A stretch of DNA of 64,000 nucleotides from Achromobacter marplatensis (GCF_002209535.1 NZ_NJIG01000018.1:47597-111596); one strand, 5' to 3'; positions 45,254 to 54,786 are shown, counted from the first letter of the stretch. Made by a program: numbers and translations. Notes: generated from the letters alone by a model not told the origin.

Positions 45254-45892
45254 ATGGCATACGATCTCGAAGAACAGGAAAAACTGGACGCAATCAAGGC
45301 GTGGTGGGCCCGTTACGGGACGCTGGTTGTCACGCTGTTTGCCGTCGTTGCGCTGTCCTGGGGCGGTTGGTGGGGCTGGAAGGCCTACGAATCGCACCGT
45401 GCCAATCAGGCCATGGGCTACTTCGAAGCGCTGGAAGACGCGGCCCGCCTGGGTGGCGCCGATTCCGCCGTGCGCATCAAGACCGCTGCCGCCACGCTGC
45501 GCGACCAATACCCGGCCACCGGCTACGCCGCCCGCGGCGCGCTGGTTGCGGCGCAGGCCCTGCAGGCTCAGAAGGACGAGGCCGGTGCCCGTGAACAGCT
45601 GGAATGGCTGGCCGCGCAAGGCAAGAACCCGGCCATGCAAGCCGTGGCGCGCCTGCGCCTGGCCGGCATGCTGCTGGATCAGAAGCAATACGACCCGGCG
45701 CTTGCACAACTGAACAATCCGCCGGCCGCCTTTGCCGCCTTGTTCGCAGACCGCCGTGGCGATATCCTCGCTGCGCAAGGCAAGCGCGATGAAGCGCGTG
45801 CGGCATGGCAAAGCGCCATTGATGGCCTGGGCACGGCGAATCCGATGACCCAGGTTGTGCAACTGAAATTGGATGCCTTGAGCGGAGCGTGA
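45254..45892 (+). CDS. YfgM-like tetratricopeptide membrane protein
   Basis: Inner-membrane-anchored protein of 212 residues. A short cytoplasmic start (YDLEEQEKLDAIKAWWARYG) leads into a membrane helix at about 22-44 (TLVVTLFAVVALSWGGWWGW), then a periplasmic TPR domain ends LKLDALSGA. YfgM is an ancillary SecYEG partner that aids outer-membrane protein traffic, and its gene sits between hisS and bamB as here. It starts three bases after hisS. Confidence 0.93.
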   Translation: MAYDLEEQEKLDAIKAWWARYGTLVVTLFAVVALSWGGWWGWKAYESHRANQAMGYFEALEDAARLGGADSAVRIKTAAATLRDQYPATGYAARGALVAAQALQAQKDEAGAREQLEWLAAQGKNPAMQAVARLRLAGMLLDQKQYDPALAQLNNPPAAFAALFADRRGDILAAQGKRDEARAAWQSAIDGLGTANPMTQVVQLKLDALSGA

Positions 45893-45897
45893 CTGTA

Positions 45898-47055
45898 ATG
45901 CGTAAATTTGCACCTGGTCGTACGTGGCGTGGCGCCGTTTGCCTGGCAAGCTTGCTTGCGCTGGGCGGATGCGGCTTGTTTTCGCACGATGACGGCCGTT
46001 ACGATCCCGCACCGCTGACCGAGTACAAGGCCGGCATGTCCGTGCACCAGGTCTGGTCGACGTCGATCGGCAGCGGTTCCGGCCTGGGCTTCGCGCCCAC
46101 GGTCCTGGGCAGCGCCGTCTACGCCGCCACGCCGGATGGCTCGGTGGGCAAGTTCGACCTTCAAAGCGGCCGTCCCCTGTGGAAGGCCAAGACCGACGGC
46201 AAACTGTCGGCCGGCGCCGGCAGCGACGGCACCACCACCGCGGTTGCGTCGCCCGACGGCGATGTGATTGCCTTCGACGACAGCGGCAAGGTGAAGTGGA
46301 AGGTCCGCGCCACCAGCGATGTCACGATTCCGCCGGTGGTGGGTTATGGCATCGTGGTGGTCCGCAGCGGCGACTACCGCATCCAGGCGTTCGACGCCAA
46401 CAGCGGCGAGCGCGTCTGGAACGTGCAGCGCCCGGGTCCCTCGCTGGCATTGCGCAGCGTGTCGCAGATGGTGCTGGCCGAAGGTCTCGTCATCACCGGC
46501 CTGCCCGGCGGCAAGCTGATGGCAATCGCCTCCGACAGCGGCAACGTGCAATGGGAAGGCACCGTGGCGACGCCCAAGGGCGCCAGCGACCTCGAGCGCC
46601 TGACCGACGTCGTCGGCGCCCCGCGCATCGCGGGTAATCTCCTTTGCGCGGTCGCCTATCAAGGGCGTATCGTCTGCTTTGACGTCACGGCAGGCGGCCG
46701 TCCGTTGTGGGCCAAGGACTTCTCCAGCGTCAGCGGCGTCTCGCTGGACGAGCGCTTCGCTTACGCGGCGGACCAGAACAGCGTCGTCAGCGCGTTTGCG
46801 CTGGATAATGGCGGCAATGTCTGGAAGCAGGCAGCGCTGAAGAACCGCCAGGTGACTGCACCGGCTATGCTGGGTGGTGCGCTTGCAGTTGGCGACCTGG
46901 AAGGCTATCTGCACTTCCTGTCGCGTAGTGATGGCAGCCTGATGGCGCGGCTGTCCGTGGGTGGTGGCGCCGTCGTTTCGCCGCCGCAAACCACCCCCCA
47001 AGGTGTGCTGGTCCAGACGGGCAATGGCAATCTCGTCATGATCGGCGCCAACTAA
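45898..47055 (+). CDS. bamB: Outer membrane assembly lipoprotein BamB
   Basis: Lipoprotein of 385 residues, part of the BAM complex that inserts beta-barrel proteins. The signal ends in the lipobox ALGGC (cysteine 25). The rest is an eight-bladed PQQ-type beta-propeller with repeated G-x-L-x-W-like blade strands, for example LQSGRPLWKAKTDGKL, SGKVKWKVRATSD, SGERVWNVQRPG. The ATG at 45898 is preferred over a GTG at 45889, which overlaps the YfgM stop, because GGAG at 45884 is then correctly spaced. Confidence 0.96.
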   Translation: MRKFAPGRTWRGAVCLASLLALGGCGLFSHDDGRYDPAPLTEYKAGMSVHQVWSTSIGSGSGLGFAPTVLGSAVYAATPDGSVGKFDLQSGRPLWKAKTDGKLSAGAGSDGTTTAVASPDGDVIAFDDSGKVKWKVRATSDVTIPPVVGYGIVVVRSGDYRIQAFDANSGERVWNVQRPGPSLALRSVSQMVLAEGLVITGLPGGKLMAIASDSGNVQWEGTVATPKGASDLERLTDVVGAPRIAGNLLCAVAYQGRIVCFDVTAGGRPLWAKDFSSVSGVSLDERFAYAADQNSVVSAFALDNGGNVWKQAALKNRQVTAPAMLGGALAVGDLEGYLHFLSRSDGSLMARLSVGGGAVVSPPQTTPQGVLVQTGNGNLVMIGAN

Positions 47056-47080
47056 AACCTATAGAACAAAGCCTTACACC

Positions 47081-48433
47081 GTGTCTTTCAAGCCTGTCGT
47101 TGCCCTGGTCGGTCGCCCCAATGTGGGGAAGTCGACCCTTTTCAACCGCCTGACGCGATCGCGCGCCGCGTTGGTGGCCGATTTTTCCGGCCTGACCCGC
47201 GATCGCCACTACGGTGAGGGCAGGGTAGGCGAGATCCCGTTCATCGCTATCGATACCGGCGGTTTCGAGCCGGTCGCCAAAGACGGCATCCTGCTGGAGA
47301 TGGCGCGCCAGACCCGGCAGGCCATCGCCGAGGCGGACGTGGTGGTGTTCCTGGTCGATGCCCGCGCCGGCATCAATGCGCACGACCACGAAATCGCGCA
47401 GTTGCTGCGCAAGTCCGGCCAGCAGCGCGTGCTGTTGGCGGTGAACAAGGCGGAAGGCATGGGCCTGGGCCCGGCCATCTCCGAGTTCCACGAGCTTGGA
47501 TTGGGCCAGCCCTATCCGATTTCGGCGGCGCACGGCGACGGTATCGTCGACCTGATCGAACTGGCGCTGAAAGACCTGGCCGAGCCGCCTGTCGAAGAAG
47601 AAGTCTTCGAAGAAGGCGATCACGATCACCGCATCAAGCTGGCGATCGTGGGCCGTCCGAACGTCGGCAAATCGACCCTCATCAATACCTTGATGGGCGA
47701 AGAGCGCGTGATCGCGTTCGACTTGCCGGGCACCACGCGCGACGCCATCGAGATCGATTTCGACCGTGACGGCCGCCGCTACACGCTGATCGACACGGCT
47801 GGCCTGCGCAAGCGCGGCAAGGTGTTCGAGGCCGTTGAAAAATTCTCAGTCATCAAGACGCTGCAGGCCATCGAGGCCAGCAACGTCGTGCTGCTGATGC
47901 TGGATGCGCACACCGAGATTTCCGAGCAGGATGCCCACATCGCGGGCTTCGTGCTGGAAACCGGCCGCGCCGTCGTGGTGGCCATCAACAAGTGGGATGG
48001 CCTGGACGGCGAGGAAAAGGAACGCATCGAACGCGAATTCCAGCGCAAGCTGCGTTTCCTGTCGTTCGCGCGCATGCACACCATTTCCGCGTTGCGCGGG
48101 CAGGGCATCAAGCCGCTCTTGAAGTCCATCAATTCCGCGCATGCCGCCGCGTTCGCCAAGCTGTCCACACCCAAGCTGACGCGTGAACTGCAGGCCGCCA
48201 TCGAGCAGCAGCAGCCGCCCCGCAAGGGCATCTTCCGTCCCAAGATGCGCTATGCGCACCAGGGCGGTCAGAACCCGCCGCTGGTCGTCATCCACGGCAA
48301 TGCGCTGGACGCCATCCCGGATTCGTATCGCCGCTATCTGGAAACGCGTTTCCGCAATGCGTTCGATCTGGCCGGTACGCCTTTGCGCATCGAATTCAAG
48401 TCTTCGCACAACCCCTACGCGCAGGAAAGCTGA
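47081..48433 (+). CDS. der: Ribosome-associated GTPase Der (EngA)
   Basis: GTPase of 450 residues with two G domains in tandem, needed for 50S subunit assembly. P-loops GRPNVGKST occur at about residues 11-19 and ~191-199; NKAEG and NKWDG are the two NKxD motifs. A KH-like domain is at the C-terminus. The start codon is GTG at 47081. The unit ends with hisC, which follows after three bases. Confidence 0.98.
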   Translation: MSFKPVVALVGRPNVGKSTLFNRLTRSRAALVADFSGLTRDRHYGEGRVGEIPFIAIDTGGFEPVAKDGILLEMARQTRQAIAEADVVVFLVDARAGINAHDHEIAQLLRKSGQQRVLLAVNKAEGMGLGPAISEFHELGLGQPYPISAAHGDGIVDLIELALKDLAEPPVEEEVFEEGDHDHRIKLAIVGRPNVGKSTLINTLMGEERVIAFDLPGTTRDAIEIDFDRDGRRYTLIDTAGLRKRGKVFEAVEKFSVIKTLQAIEASNVVLLMLDAHTEISEQDAHIAGFVLETGRAVVVAINKWDGLDGEEKERIEREFQRKLRFLSFARMHTISALRGQGIKPLLKSINSAHAAAFAKLSTPKLTRELQAAIEQQQPPRKGIFRPKMRYAHQGGQNPPLVVIHGNALDAIPDSYRRYLETRFRNAFDLAGTPLRIEFKSSHNPYAQES

Positions 48434-48436
48434 TCC

Positions 48437-49510
48437 ATGAGCCGTTTCTGGAGTCCCGTGGTCGGGACGCTCAGTCCGTATGTCCCGGGCGAGCAGCCCA
48501 AGCTTCAGAACCTGATCAAGCTGAATACCAACGAGCATCCTTACGGGCCGTCGCCCAAGGTGCTCGATGCCATTCGCGCAGCCTGCGACGACACGCTCAA
48601 GCTGTACCCGGACCCGTCGTCAGACCGCCTTCGCCAGGCGATCGCGTCGACGGTGGGCGTGCTGCCGGGCCAGGTGTTCGTGGGCAACGGCTCCGACGAG
48701 GTGCTTGCGCACGTGTTCCTGGCGTTGCTCCAGCACGAGCGTCCGCTGCGCTTTCCGGACATCACCTACAGTTTCTACCCGGTCTACTGCGGCCTGTACG
48801 GTATCGAATACGAAACCGTGCCGCTGACGGCGGATTTCCGCATTGACGTGGAAGACTACCTGCCGGGTGCCCGCGGGCAGGCCGGCGCCATCATTTTCCC
48901 GAACCCCAATGCCCCCACGGGCCGCGCACTCAGCCTGGCCGAGGTCGAGCGCATCGTCGCGGGCAACCCCGACGCCGTCGTCGTAGTCGACGAGGCCTAT
49001 GTGGATTTCGGCGGCGAATCGGCCGTGGGCCTGGTCGCGCGCTATGACAACTTGCTGGTCGTGCAGACCTTGTCCAAGTCGCGTTCGCTGGCCGGGCTGC
49101 GCGTAGGCTTCGCCGTGGGCAGCGCCGAGCTCATCGACGGGCTCGATCGCGTAAAGAACAGTTTCAACTCCTACCCCATTGATCGCCTGGCATCGGCCGG
49201 CGCAGTGGCGGCATTGGAAGATACAGAGTACTTTGAGAAGACTCGCCAAGCCGTGATCGAAACCCGGTCGCGGATGACGGCGGGCCTGGAGTCGCTGGGT
49301 TTTGAAGTGCTGCCGTCGGCTGCGAATTTCGTGTTCGCGCGGCACCCCTCCAAAGACGCTTCGGGTCTGGCCGCCGCCTTGCGCGAGCGCAGCATCATCG
49401 TGCGCCATTTCCGTCATGCGCGCATCGATCAGTTTCTCCGCATTACCGTGGGCACGGACGAGCAGGTAGACCTGCTTCTGAAGGGGCTCGCGGAGGTCCT
49501 GCAAGCGTGA
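48437..49510 (+). CDS. hisC: Histidinol-phosphate aminotransferase
   Basis: Class I/II PLP aminotransferase of 357 residues that acts in histidine synthesis. It has LNTNEHPYGPSPKV near the start, PNPNAPTGRALSL (substrate loop), VVVDEAYVDFGG and the PLP lysine in TLSKSRSLAGLRVGF (about 211-225). It follows der by three bases and precedes hfq; hisZ lies a few genes on. The rest of the histidine operon is elsewhere. Confidence 0.97.
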   Translation: MSRFWSPVVGTLSPYVPGEQPKLQNLIKLNTNEHPYGPSPKVLDAIRAACDDTLKLYPDPSSDRLRQAIASTVGVLPGQVFVGNGSDEVLAHVFLALLQHERPLRFPDITYSFYPVYCGLYGIEYETVPLTADFRIDVEDYLPGARGQAGAIIFPNPNAPTGRALSLAEVERIVAGNPDAVVVVDEAYVDFGGESAVGLVARYDNLLVVQTLSKSRSLAGLRVGFAVGSAELIDGLDRVKNSFNSYPIDRLASAGAVAALEDTEYFEKTRQAVIETRSRMTAGLESLGFEVLPSAANFVFARHPSKDASGLAAALRERSIIVRHFRHARIDQFLRITVGTDEQVDLLLKGLAEVLQA

Positions 49511-49668
49511 TCGTCAGGGGCTTTTCAGCTTGAAAACTCTGGTGTCACTTTTGCCTCCTGGCCAAGTAGCACGGGCCGGGAAAACCCTGTAGAGTACGTA
49601 TTTCGGTGTGCTCCACCAGTACAAAAAAGCACATCATCACTCAATAACAAACAAATGGAGCCTGGCCA

Positions 49669-49905
49669 ATGAGCAATAAAGGGCAAACTCTGCAAGATCC
49701 GTTCCTGAACACGCTGCGCAAGGATCATGTGCCCGTGTCGATTTACTTGGTGAACGGTATCAAGCTTCAAGGGCAAATCGAATCTTTTGACCAGTACGTG
49801 GTGCTGTTGCGCAATACGGTTACGCAAATGGTCTACAAGCATGCCATTTCCACCGTTGTTCCCGCCCGCGCCGTGAATTTCCAGGTGGAAGTCCCTGCTG
49901 AGTAA
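49669..49905 (+). CDS. hfq: RNA chaperone Hfq
   Basis: Sm-like protein of 78 residues that forms a hexameric ring and pairs small RNAs with mRNAs. Sm1 is the QDPFLNTLRKDHVPVSIYLV region; Sm2 is YKHAISTVVP. Standard length for betaproteobacteria. GGAG lies ten bases before the ATG. It is followed by a terminator at 49930-49963, though hflX is usually also expressed from here. Confidence 0.99.
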   Translation: MSNKGQTLQDPFLNTLRKDHVPVSIYLVNGIKLQGQIESFDQYVVLLRNTVTQMVYKHAISTVVPARAVNFQVEVPAE

Positions 49906-49929
49906 TCTCGCTCCAGCTGTACCTTTTTT

Positions 49930-49963
49930 TGCCCGCCAGACGGATGACGTCGGCGGGCATTTT
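49930..49963 (+). terminator. Terminator after hfq
   Basis: TGCCCGCC (49930-49937) pairs with GGCGGGCA (49952-49959), extended inside by GACG/CGTC with one bulged A, and followed by four T bases. The short T-run suggests partial read-through into hflX. Confidence 0.7.
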
Positions 49964-49989
49964 CGCTTTGGCTCCAATATGGTGCATGT

Positions 49990-51096
49990 ATGCGCGCTCT
50001 GATTATCAGCGTGGATCTGGGTGACCCGGATTTCACGGCCCATGCCGAGGAATTTGCGATGCTGGCCAAGGGCGCGGGCGCGGAAGTCGTCGGCACCTTG
50101 ACTGCCCGGCGCGACCGGCCCGACGCCAAATTCTTCATCGGCTCCGGCAAGGCGGACGAGGGCGTCGCGATGTCGCAGGCGCTTCTCGCCGACATCGTTC
50201 TGTTCGATCAGCCCTTGTCGCCCGCCCAGCAACGCAACCTTGAACGCGTCTTCAACTTGCGCGTGGTGGACCGCGTCGCCCTCATCCTGGACATCTTCGC
50301 GTTGCGCGCAAAGAGCCACGAAGGCAAGCTGCAGGTCGAGCTGGCGCAGTTGCAGCATCTGTCCACTCGCCTGACGCGCATGTGGAGCCACTTGGAACGT
50401 CAGCGCGGCGGTATCGGGATGCGCGGCCCCGGCGAATCCCAGCTTGAAATGGATCGCCGCATGATCGGCGCCAAGGTCAAGACGCTGCGCGAGCGGCTGG
50501 ATCGCGTTGAACGCCAGCGGGTGACCCAGCGCCGCGCGCGGGCCCGAGGCGGCGCGCTCTCCGTGTCACTCGTGGGTTACACCAACGCGGGCAAGTCGAC
50601 ATTGTTCAATGCGCTGACGCGCGCGGACACTTATGCGGCGGACCAGCTGTTCGCCACCCTGGACACGACCACACGGCGCATCTGGATCGAGGGCGCCGGG
50701 AACGTTGTGATATCGGATACGGTCGGATTCATCCGCGACCTGCCTCATGACCTGATCGCCGCATTTCGCGCGACGCTGGAAGAGACGGTGCACGCGGATC
50801 TATTGCTGCACGTAGTCGACGCGGCCAGTCCGCAGCGCGACGAGCAGATTTTCGAAGTCAACAAGGTCCTCGCTGAAATCGGCGCCTCCGCCGTTCCGAC
50901 CATTCTGGTATACAACAAGATTGACCGGGCTGGATTGGAACCCCGGGTGGAGCGCGATGCACATGGTACGATTGCGCGAGTATTTGTAAGCGCCACCGAG
51001 CGCGCCGGTCTGGATGCGTTGCGCGGGGCAATTGCGGAGACCGGACAGATTGTGGGAAACAATGCCGCGAATTATCAAACTCTTCAATCTGAATGA
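49990..51096 (+). CDS. hflX: Ribosome-splitting GTPase HflX
   Basis: GTPase of 368 residues that rescues stalled ribosomes. The N-terminal HflX domain contains RDRPDAKFFIGSGKADE and the basic coiled coil QHLSTRLTRMWSHLERQRGGIGMRGPGE. The G domain has GYTNAGKST (about 197-205), DTVGFIRDLPH (switch II) and NKID. The hflK start codon lies 35 bases before its stop, so the two are translationally coupled. Confidence 0.98.
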   Translation: MRALIISVDLGDPDFTAHAEEFAMLAKGAGAEVVGTLTARRDRPDAKFFIGSGKADEGVAMSQALLADIVLFDQPLSPAQQRNLERVFNLRVVDRVALILDIFALRAKSHEGKLQVELAQLQHLSTRLTRMWSHLERQRGGIGMRGPGESQLEMDRRMIGAKVKTLRERLDRVERQRVTQRRARARGGALSVSLVGYTNAGKSTLFNALTRADTYAADQLFATLDTTTRRIWIEGAGNVVISDTVGFIRDLPHDLIAAFRATLEETVHADLLLHVVDAASPQRDEQIFEVNKVLAEIGASAVPTILVYNKIDRAGLEPRVERDAHGTIARVFVSATERAGLDALRGAIAETGQIVGNNAANYQTLQSE

Positions 51097-52366
51097 CCCC
51101 GGTTGGGGTCGTGGGAACAACAATGGCTCCGAGCCGCCGCCGAAGCGGCCTCAAGGCAATGGAGACGGCCCTCCCGACCTGGACGAGGTCTGGCGCGATT
51201 TCAATAATCGCATCGGATCCCTGTTCGGTCGCAAGGGCGGTGGCGGTGGCAACAACCGCCCCGGCAACCGTGGCGGCATGACGCCGCCTTCACCGCGTGG
51301 TGCGCGCATCGGCCTGGGCGTCATTGCCCTGGTGGCCGTGGGCATCTGGGCGGCTAGCGGCTTCTACATCGTGCAAGAAGGCCAAGTCGCGGTTGTGACC
51401 CAGTTCGGCAAATACAAGAGCACGTCGCAGGCCGGTTTCCAGTGGCGCCTGCCGTATCCCATTCAAAGCCAGGAAATCGTCAACGTGTCGCAATTGCGCA
51501 CGTTCGAAGTCGGTTTCCGCGGCGGTTCGCGCAACAAGGTGCTGCCTGAATCGCTGATGCTCACGACGGACGAGAACATCGTCGATATGCAGTTCGTCGT
51601 CCAGTATCGCCTGCGCGCCGATGGTGCGCCGGACTACCTCTTCATGACGCGCGACCCGGACGAATCCGTCCGCCAGGCCTCTGAAACGGCCATGCGCGAA
51701 GTCGTGGGCAAGCAGTCGATGGACTTCGTGCTGTACGAAGGTCGTACGATGGTTGCCACGCAAGTGCAGGCGCTGATGCAGCAGATCCTGGACCGCTACC
51801 AAAGCGGCGTCCAGGTCAGCACGGTCGCCATCCAGAACGTGCAGCCGCCCGAGCAGGTGCAAGCCGCCTTCGACGACGCCGTCAAGGCTGGTCAGGACCG
51901 CGAGCGCCAGATCAACGAAGGCCAGGCTTACGCCAACCAGGTCGTGCCGCTGGCCAGTGGCCAGGCTTCGCGCATGACCGAGCAGGCCGAAGGCTACAAG
52001 GCCAAGGTCGTTGGCGACGCCCAGGGTAATACCTCGCGCTTCACCAGCATCCTGGGTGAATACGAAAAGTCGCCGCAGGTCATGCGCCAGCGTATGTACC
52101 TGGAAAGCATGCAGGACATCTTCACTCGCGCCAGCAAGGTCATGGTCGACACCAAGAGCAACAACAACATGTTGTACCTGCCCTTGGACAAGATCATGCA
52201 TCTGGCCGCCCAGGATGGCAGCAAGTCCAGTGTCGGCAACCCGGGTTCGCCTGCGTTGATCAGTCCGCCGGTCCAGCCGCCGTTGCGTAGCGGCGCGGTC
52301 CCGGTGCCCCAGTCTTCCGGCAGCAGCAATAGCAACACGCTGCCCCGCGACCGTACGTCGCGCTAA
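51062..52366 (+). CDS. hflK: FtsH protease modulator HflK
   Basis: Membrane SPFH/band 7 protein of 434 residues. It forms a large cage with HflC around the FtsH protease. A Gly/Pro/Asn-rich cytoplasmic tail (1-80) with PDLDEVWRDFNNRIGSLF is followed by a membrane helix at about 82-103 and the band 7 domain (GFYIVQEGQVAVVTQFGKY). A Ser/Pro-rich C-terminal tail comes after. The ATG at 51062 overlaps hflX by 35 bases. hflC follows after 18 bases. Confidence 0.98.
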   Translation: MPRIIKLFNLNDPGWGRGNNNGSEPPPKRPQGNGDGPPDLDEVWRDFNNRIGSLFGRKGGGGGNNRPGNRGGMTPPSPRGARIGLGVIALVAVGIWAASGFYIVQEGQVAVVTQFGKYKSTSQAGFQWRLPYPIQSQEIVNVSQLRTFEVGFRGGSRNKVLPESLMLTTDENIVDMQFVVQYRLRADGAPDYLFMTRDPDESVRQASETAMREVVGKQSMDFVLYEGRTMVATQVQALMQQILDRYQSGVQVSTVAIQNVQPPEQVQAAFDDAVKAGQDRERQINEGQAYANQVVPLASGQASRMTEQAEGYKAKVVGDAQGNTSRFTSILGEYEKSPQVMRQRMYLESMQDIFTRASKVMVDTKSNNNMLYLPLDKIMHLAAQDGSKSSVGNPGSPALISPPVQPPLRSGAVPVPQSSGSSNSNTLPRDRTSR

Positions 52367-52384
52367 CCCGGAGGAGTCCTGATC

Positions 52385-53287
52385 ATGCAACGTTTTATGC
52401 CCATCCTGGTCGGCCTGCTCATCGTGCTGGCCGCCCTGTCTTCCTGCGTCTTCGTCGTGCGCGAGCGCGACTACGCCCTGGTGTTCTCGCTGGGTGAAGT
52501 GCGCAAGACCATCAGTGAACCCGGCCTGTATTTCAAGGCCCCGCCGCCGTTCCAGAACGTCGTCACGCTCGACAAGCGCATCCTGACCATCGAAACCAAC
52601 GAAGCCGAACGCATCCAGACTTCCGAAAAGAAGAACCTGCTGATCGATTCCTACGTCAAGTGGCGTATTGCGGATCCCCGCCAATACTACGTCTCGACGG
52701 GCGGCAACGAGCGCGTGGCGCAAGAGCGCCTGCAAGCGCTCATCCGCGACGCGCTGAACGCATCGGTCAACGTGCGCACGGTGCGCGACGTGGTCTCGAC
52801 CGAACGCGACAAGATCATGGCCGAGATCCTGACCAACGTGGCCAAGCGCGCCGAGCCCCTGGGCGTGCAGATCGTCGACGTGCGTCTGCGCCGTATCGAA
52901 TTCGCGCCGGAAATTTCGGAATCGGTGTACCGCCGCATGGAAGCGGAGCGTACGCGCGTCGCCAACGAGCTGCGTTCCATCGGCGCCGCCGAAGGCGAGA
53001 AGATCCGCGCCGAGGCCGACCGCCAACGTGAAGTCATTGTGGCTCAGGCGTATGCCAAGGCCCAGGGCATCATGGGTGAGGGCGATGCCGCCGCGGCATC
53101 GATCTACGCGCAGGCCTACGGCAAGAACCCGCAGTTCTACACGTACTACAAGAGCCTGGAAGCCTACCGCGCTTCGTTCTCGAAGCCGGGCGACGTGCTG
53201 GTGGTCGACCCCAGTTCCAGCTTCTTCCAGTTCATGAAGGACCCGGCCGGCGCAGCTCTGGCGCCGGTTACCGTGCCGGCCAAGTAA
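52385..53287 (+). CDS. hflC: FtsH protease modulator HflC
   Basis: Partner of HflK, 300 residues, single N-terminal membrane helix (about 5-25, FMPILVGLLIVLAALSSCVFV) and a band 7 domain (FSLGEVRKTISEPGLYFKAP). A long helical region ends with the Ala-rich EGDAAAASIYAQAYGKNPQF. AGGAGT lies before the ATG. A strong terminator follows at 53309-53338. The small DUF2065 gene often found next is not seen. Confidence 0.98.
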   Translation: MQRFMPILVGLLIVLAALSSCVFVVRERDYALVFSLGEVRKTISEPGLYFKAPPPFQNVVTLDKRILTIETNEAERIQTSEKKNLLIDSYVKWRIADPRQYYVSTGGNERVAQERLQALIRDALNASVNVRTVRDVVSTERDKIMAEILTNVAKRAEPLGVQIVDVRLRRIEFAPEISESVYRRMEAERTRVANELRSIGAAEGEKIRAEADRQREVIVAQAYAKAQGIMGEGDAAAASIYAQAYGKNPQFYTYYKSLEAYRASFSKPGDVLVVDPSSSFFQFMKDPAGAALAPVTVPAK

Positions 53288-53308
53288 GGCGGCGCGCATC
53301 GCGGAACG

Positions 53309-53338
53309 AAAAGCCCCTTGGAAATCCAAGGGGCTTTT
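53309..53338 (+). terminator. Rho-independent terminator after hflC
   Basis: A 13-pair stem (53309-53321 with 53326-53338), built on AAGCCCCTTGG, has a four-base loop and is closed by T bases. It ends the hfq-hflX-hflK-hflC unit. Confidence 0.93.
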
Positions 53339-53433
53339 TACTGGTGCGAAGTGCAGCGGTTCCAGGTGCGCCGGCAATTGGGGGACAGCTCTGTCCACCC
53401 GTAATCCCGGCTGGCGCTGCCCGCTGACTCATG

Positions 53434-53552
53434 TACAATACCGCGTAAGCTAGAAAACATTCCGCAGCGGCTGAGCGGGCTTACGCCCCCTCAGCCGCTT
53501 TTTCGTTTGGGCGACGCCCACGCATCACTTGGCGTTCATCAGGTAAACATTC
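53434..53552 (+). promoter_or_regulatory. hisZ promoter and terminator-like leader hairpin
   Basis: TACAAT at 53434-53439 is a good -10, which places the start near 53446. In the leader AGCGGCTGAG (53466-53475) pairs with CTCAGCCGCT (53490-53499), with GGGC/GCCC inside, and five T bases follow (53499-53503). This is a full intrinsic-terminator shape 50 bases before the hisZ ATG, so it may act as an attenuator. No leader peptide with histidine codons is visible. Confidence 0.6.
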
Positions 53553-54710
53553 ATGGGTAACTGGTTGCTGCCCGAGAGCCTTGCCGACGTACTTCCGGCA
53601 GAGGCCCGGCGCATCGAGGAACTGCGCCGCGAACTTCTCGATTTGTACCGTACTTACGGCTTCGAGCTGGTCGCGCCGCCCCTGGTCGAATACATTGATT
53701 CATTGCTGTCCGGCACCGGTAGCGATCTGGATCTGCGCACGTGCAAGCTGGTCGACCAGCTGACCGGCCGCACGCTGGGCGTGCGGGCGGACATGACTCC
53801 TCAGGTCACGCGCATTGATGCGCACTTGTTGAACCGCGCCGGCGTGACCCGCCTGTGCTATTGCGGCAGCGTGTTGCACGCCCGTCCGGCGGACCTGCTG
53901 TCCAGCCGCGAGCTGTTGCAGATCGGTGCCGAGATCTACGGCCATGCCGGTTTTGAAGCCGATCTGGAAATCATCCAGCTCGTGCTGGAAACGGTAGCGA
54001 TCGCCGGGGTGCGCAACCCCCGTCTGGACTTGTGCCATTCGGGCGTGGTTCGCGCCATCCTGGAATCGGACCCGGCGGCCGTGGCGGTATCGCAGGAAAT
54101 CATCCGCTTGCTGCGCGAGAAAGACGTGCCGGGCCTGGGTGAATTGGCCCAGCGCGCGCCGGGCATGCGGGATGAAACGCTGAAGGCGTTGCAGTTGCTG
54201 CCGAATCTGTACGGCGGCCCGGAAGTACTGAAGGCGGCGCGTCGCGATCTGCCGCTGCTGCCGGGTGTCGCCGTGGCGCTGGATGCCTTGCAGGTGGTGG
54301 TGGATGCGATGCCGAACGTCGCATTCAGCGTCGACTTGGCCGATGTGGGGGGCTATGGCTACCACTCCGGCGTGAAGTTCGCGCTGTATGCGGAAGGCTG
54401 GCATGACGCACTGGTCAGCGGTGGCCGCTATGACGACGTCAGCCGGGCATTCGGCCGCGCGCGTCCGGCTACCGGTTTCAGTCTGGATTTACGCAAACTG
54501 GCGGCAGGTCTGCCGCCAGCGGAACGGGCGCGTGCAGTTCGCGCGCCTTGGGGGCAGGCCCCCGCTCTGACCGAGGCGGTTCGCCGTCTGCGCCGGTCAG
54601 GGGAGATTGTCGTTCAGGTATTGCCCGGTCACGAGCAGGATCAGGACGAATTCGTTTGCGATCGCGAGCTGGCGCTGCAAGATGGCGCCTGGACGGTCAG
54701 AACGCTGTGA
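53553..54710 (+). CDS. hisZ: ATP phosphoribosyltransferase regulatory subunit HisZ
   Basis: HisS-like protein of 385 residues without aminoacylation function. It partners the short-form HisG and makes it respond to histidine. It has the class II synthetase fold: ELRRELLDLYRTYGFELV (motif 1 region), GVRADMTPQVTRIDAHLLNR and FSVDLADVGGYGYHSG. It lacks the HisS-specific anticodon domain. The HisS true gene is at 43955. It is followed by purA, as in other betaproteobacteria. A possible attenuator precedes it. Confidence 0.95.
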   Translation: MGNWLLPESLADVLPAEARRIEELRRELLDLYRTYGFELVAPPLVEYIDSLLSGTGSDLDLRTCKLVDQLTGRTLGVRADMTPQVTRIDAHLLNRAGVTRLCYCGSVLHARPADLLSSRELLQIGAEIYGHAGFEADLEIIQLVLETVAIAGVRNPRLDLCHSGVVRAILESDPAAVAVSQEIIRLLREKDVPGLGELAQRAPGMRDETLKALQLLPNLYGGPEVLKAARRDLPLLPGVAVALDALQVVVDAMPNVAFSVDLADVGGYGYHSGVKFALYAEGWHDALVSGGRYDDVSRAFGRARPATGFSLDLRKLAAGLPPAERARAVRAPWGQAPALTEAVRRLRRSGEIVVQVLPGHEQDQDEFVCDRELALQDGAWTVRTL

Positions 54711-54786
54711 CTAACTCCCTCTTGGAAACAAGAGGGCCGCGGGGAGATTTCCGGATTTCCCGAGAAACTCGATATTGATTCGTAAC

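Noticed and set aside
51290..53398. A 702-codon minus-strand open frame across hflK-hflC
   Set aside because: Same reason: it shadows two conserved genes and has no recognisable domain.
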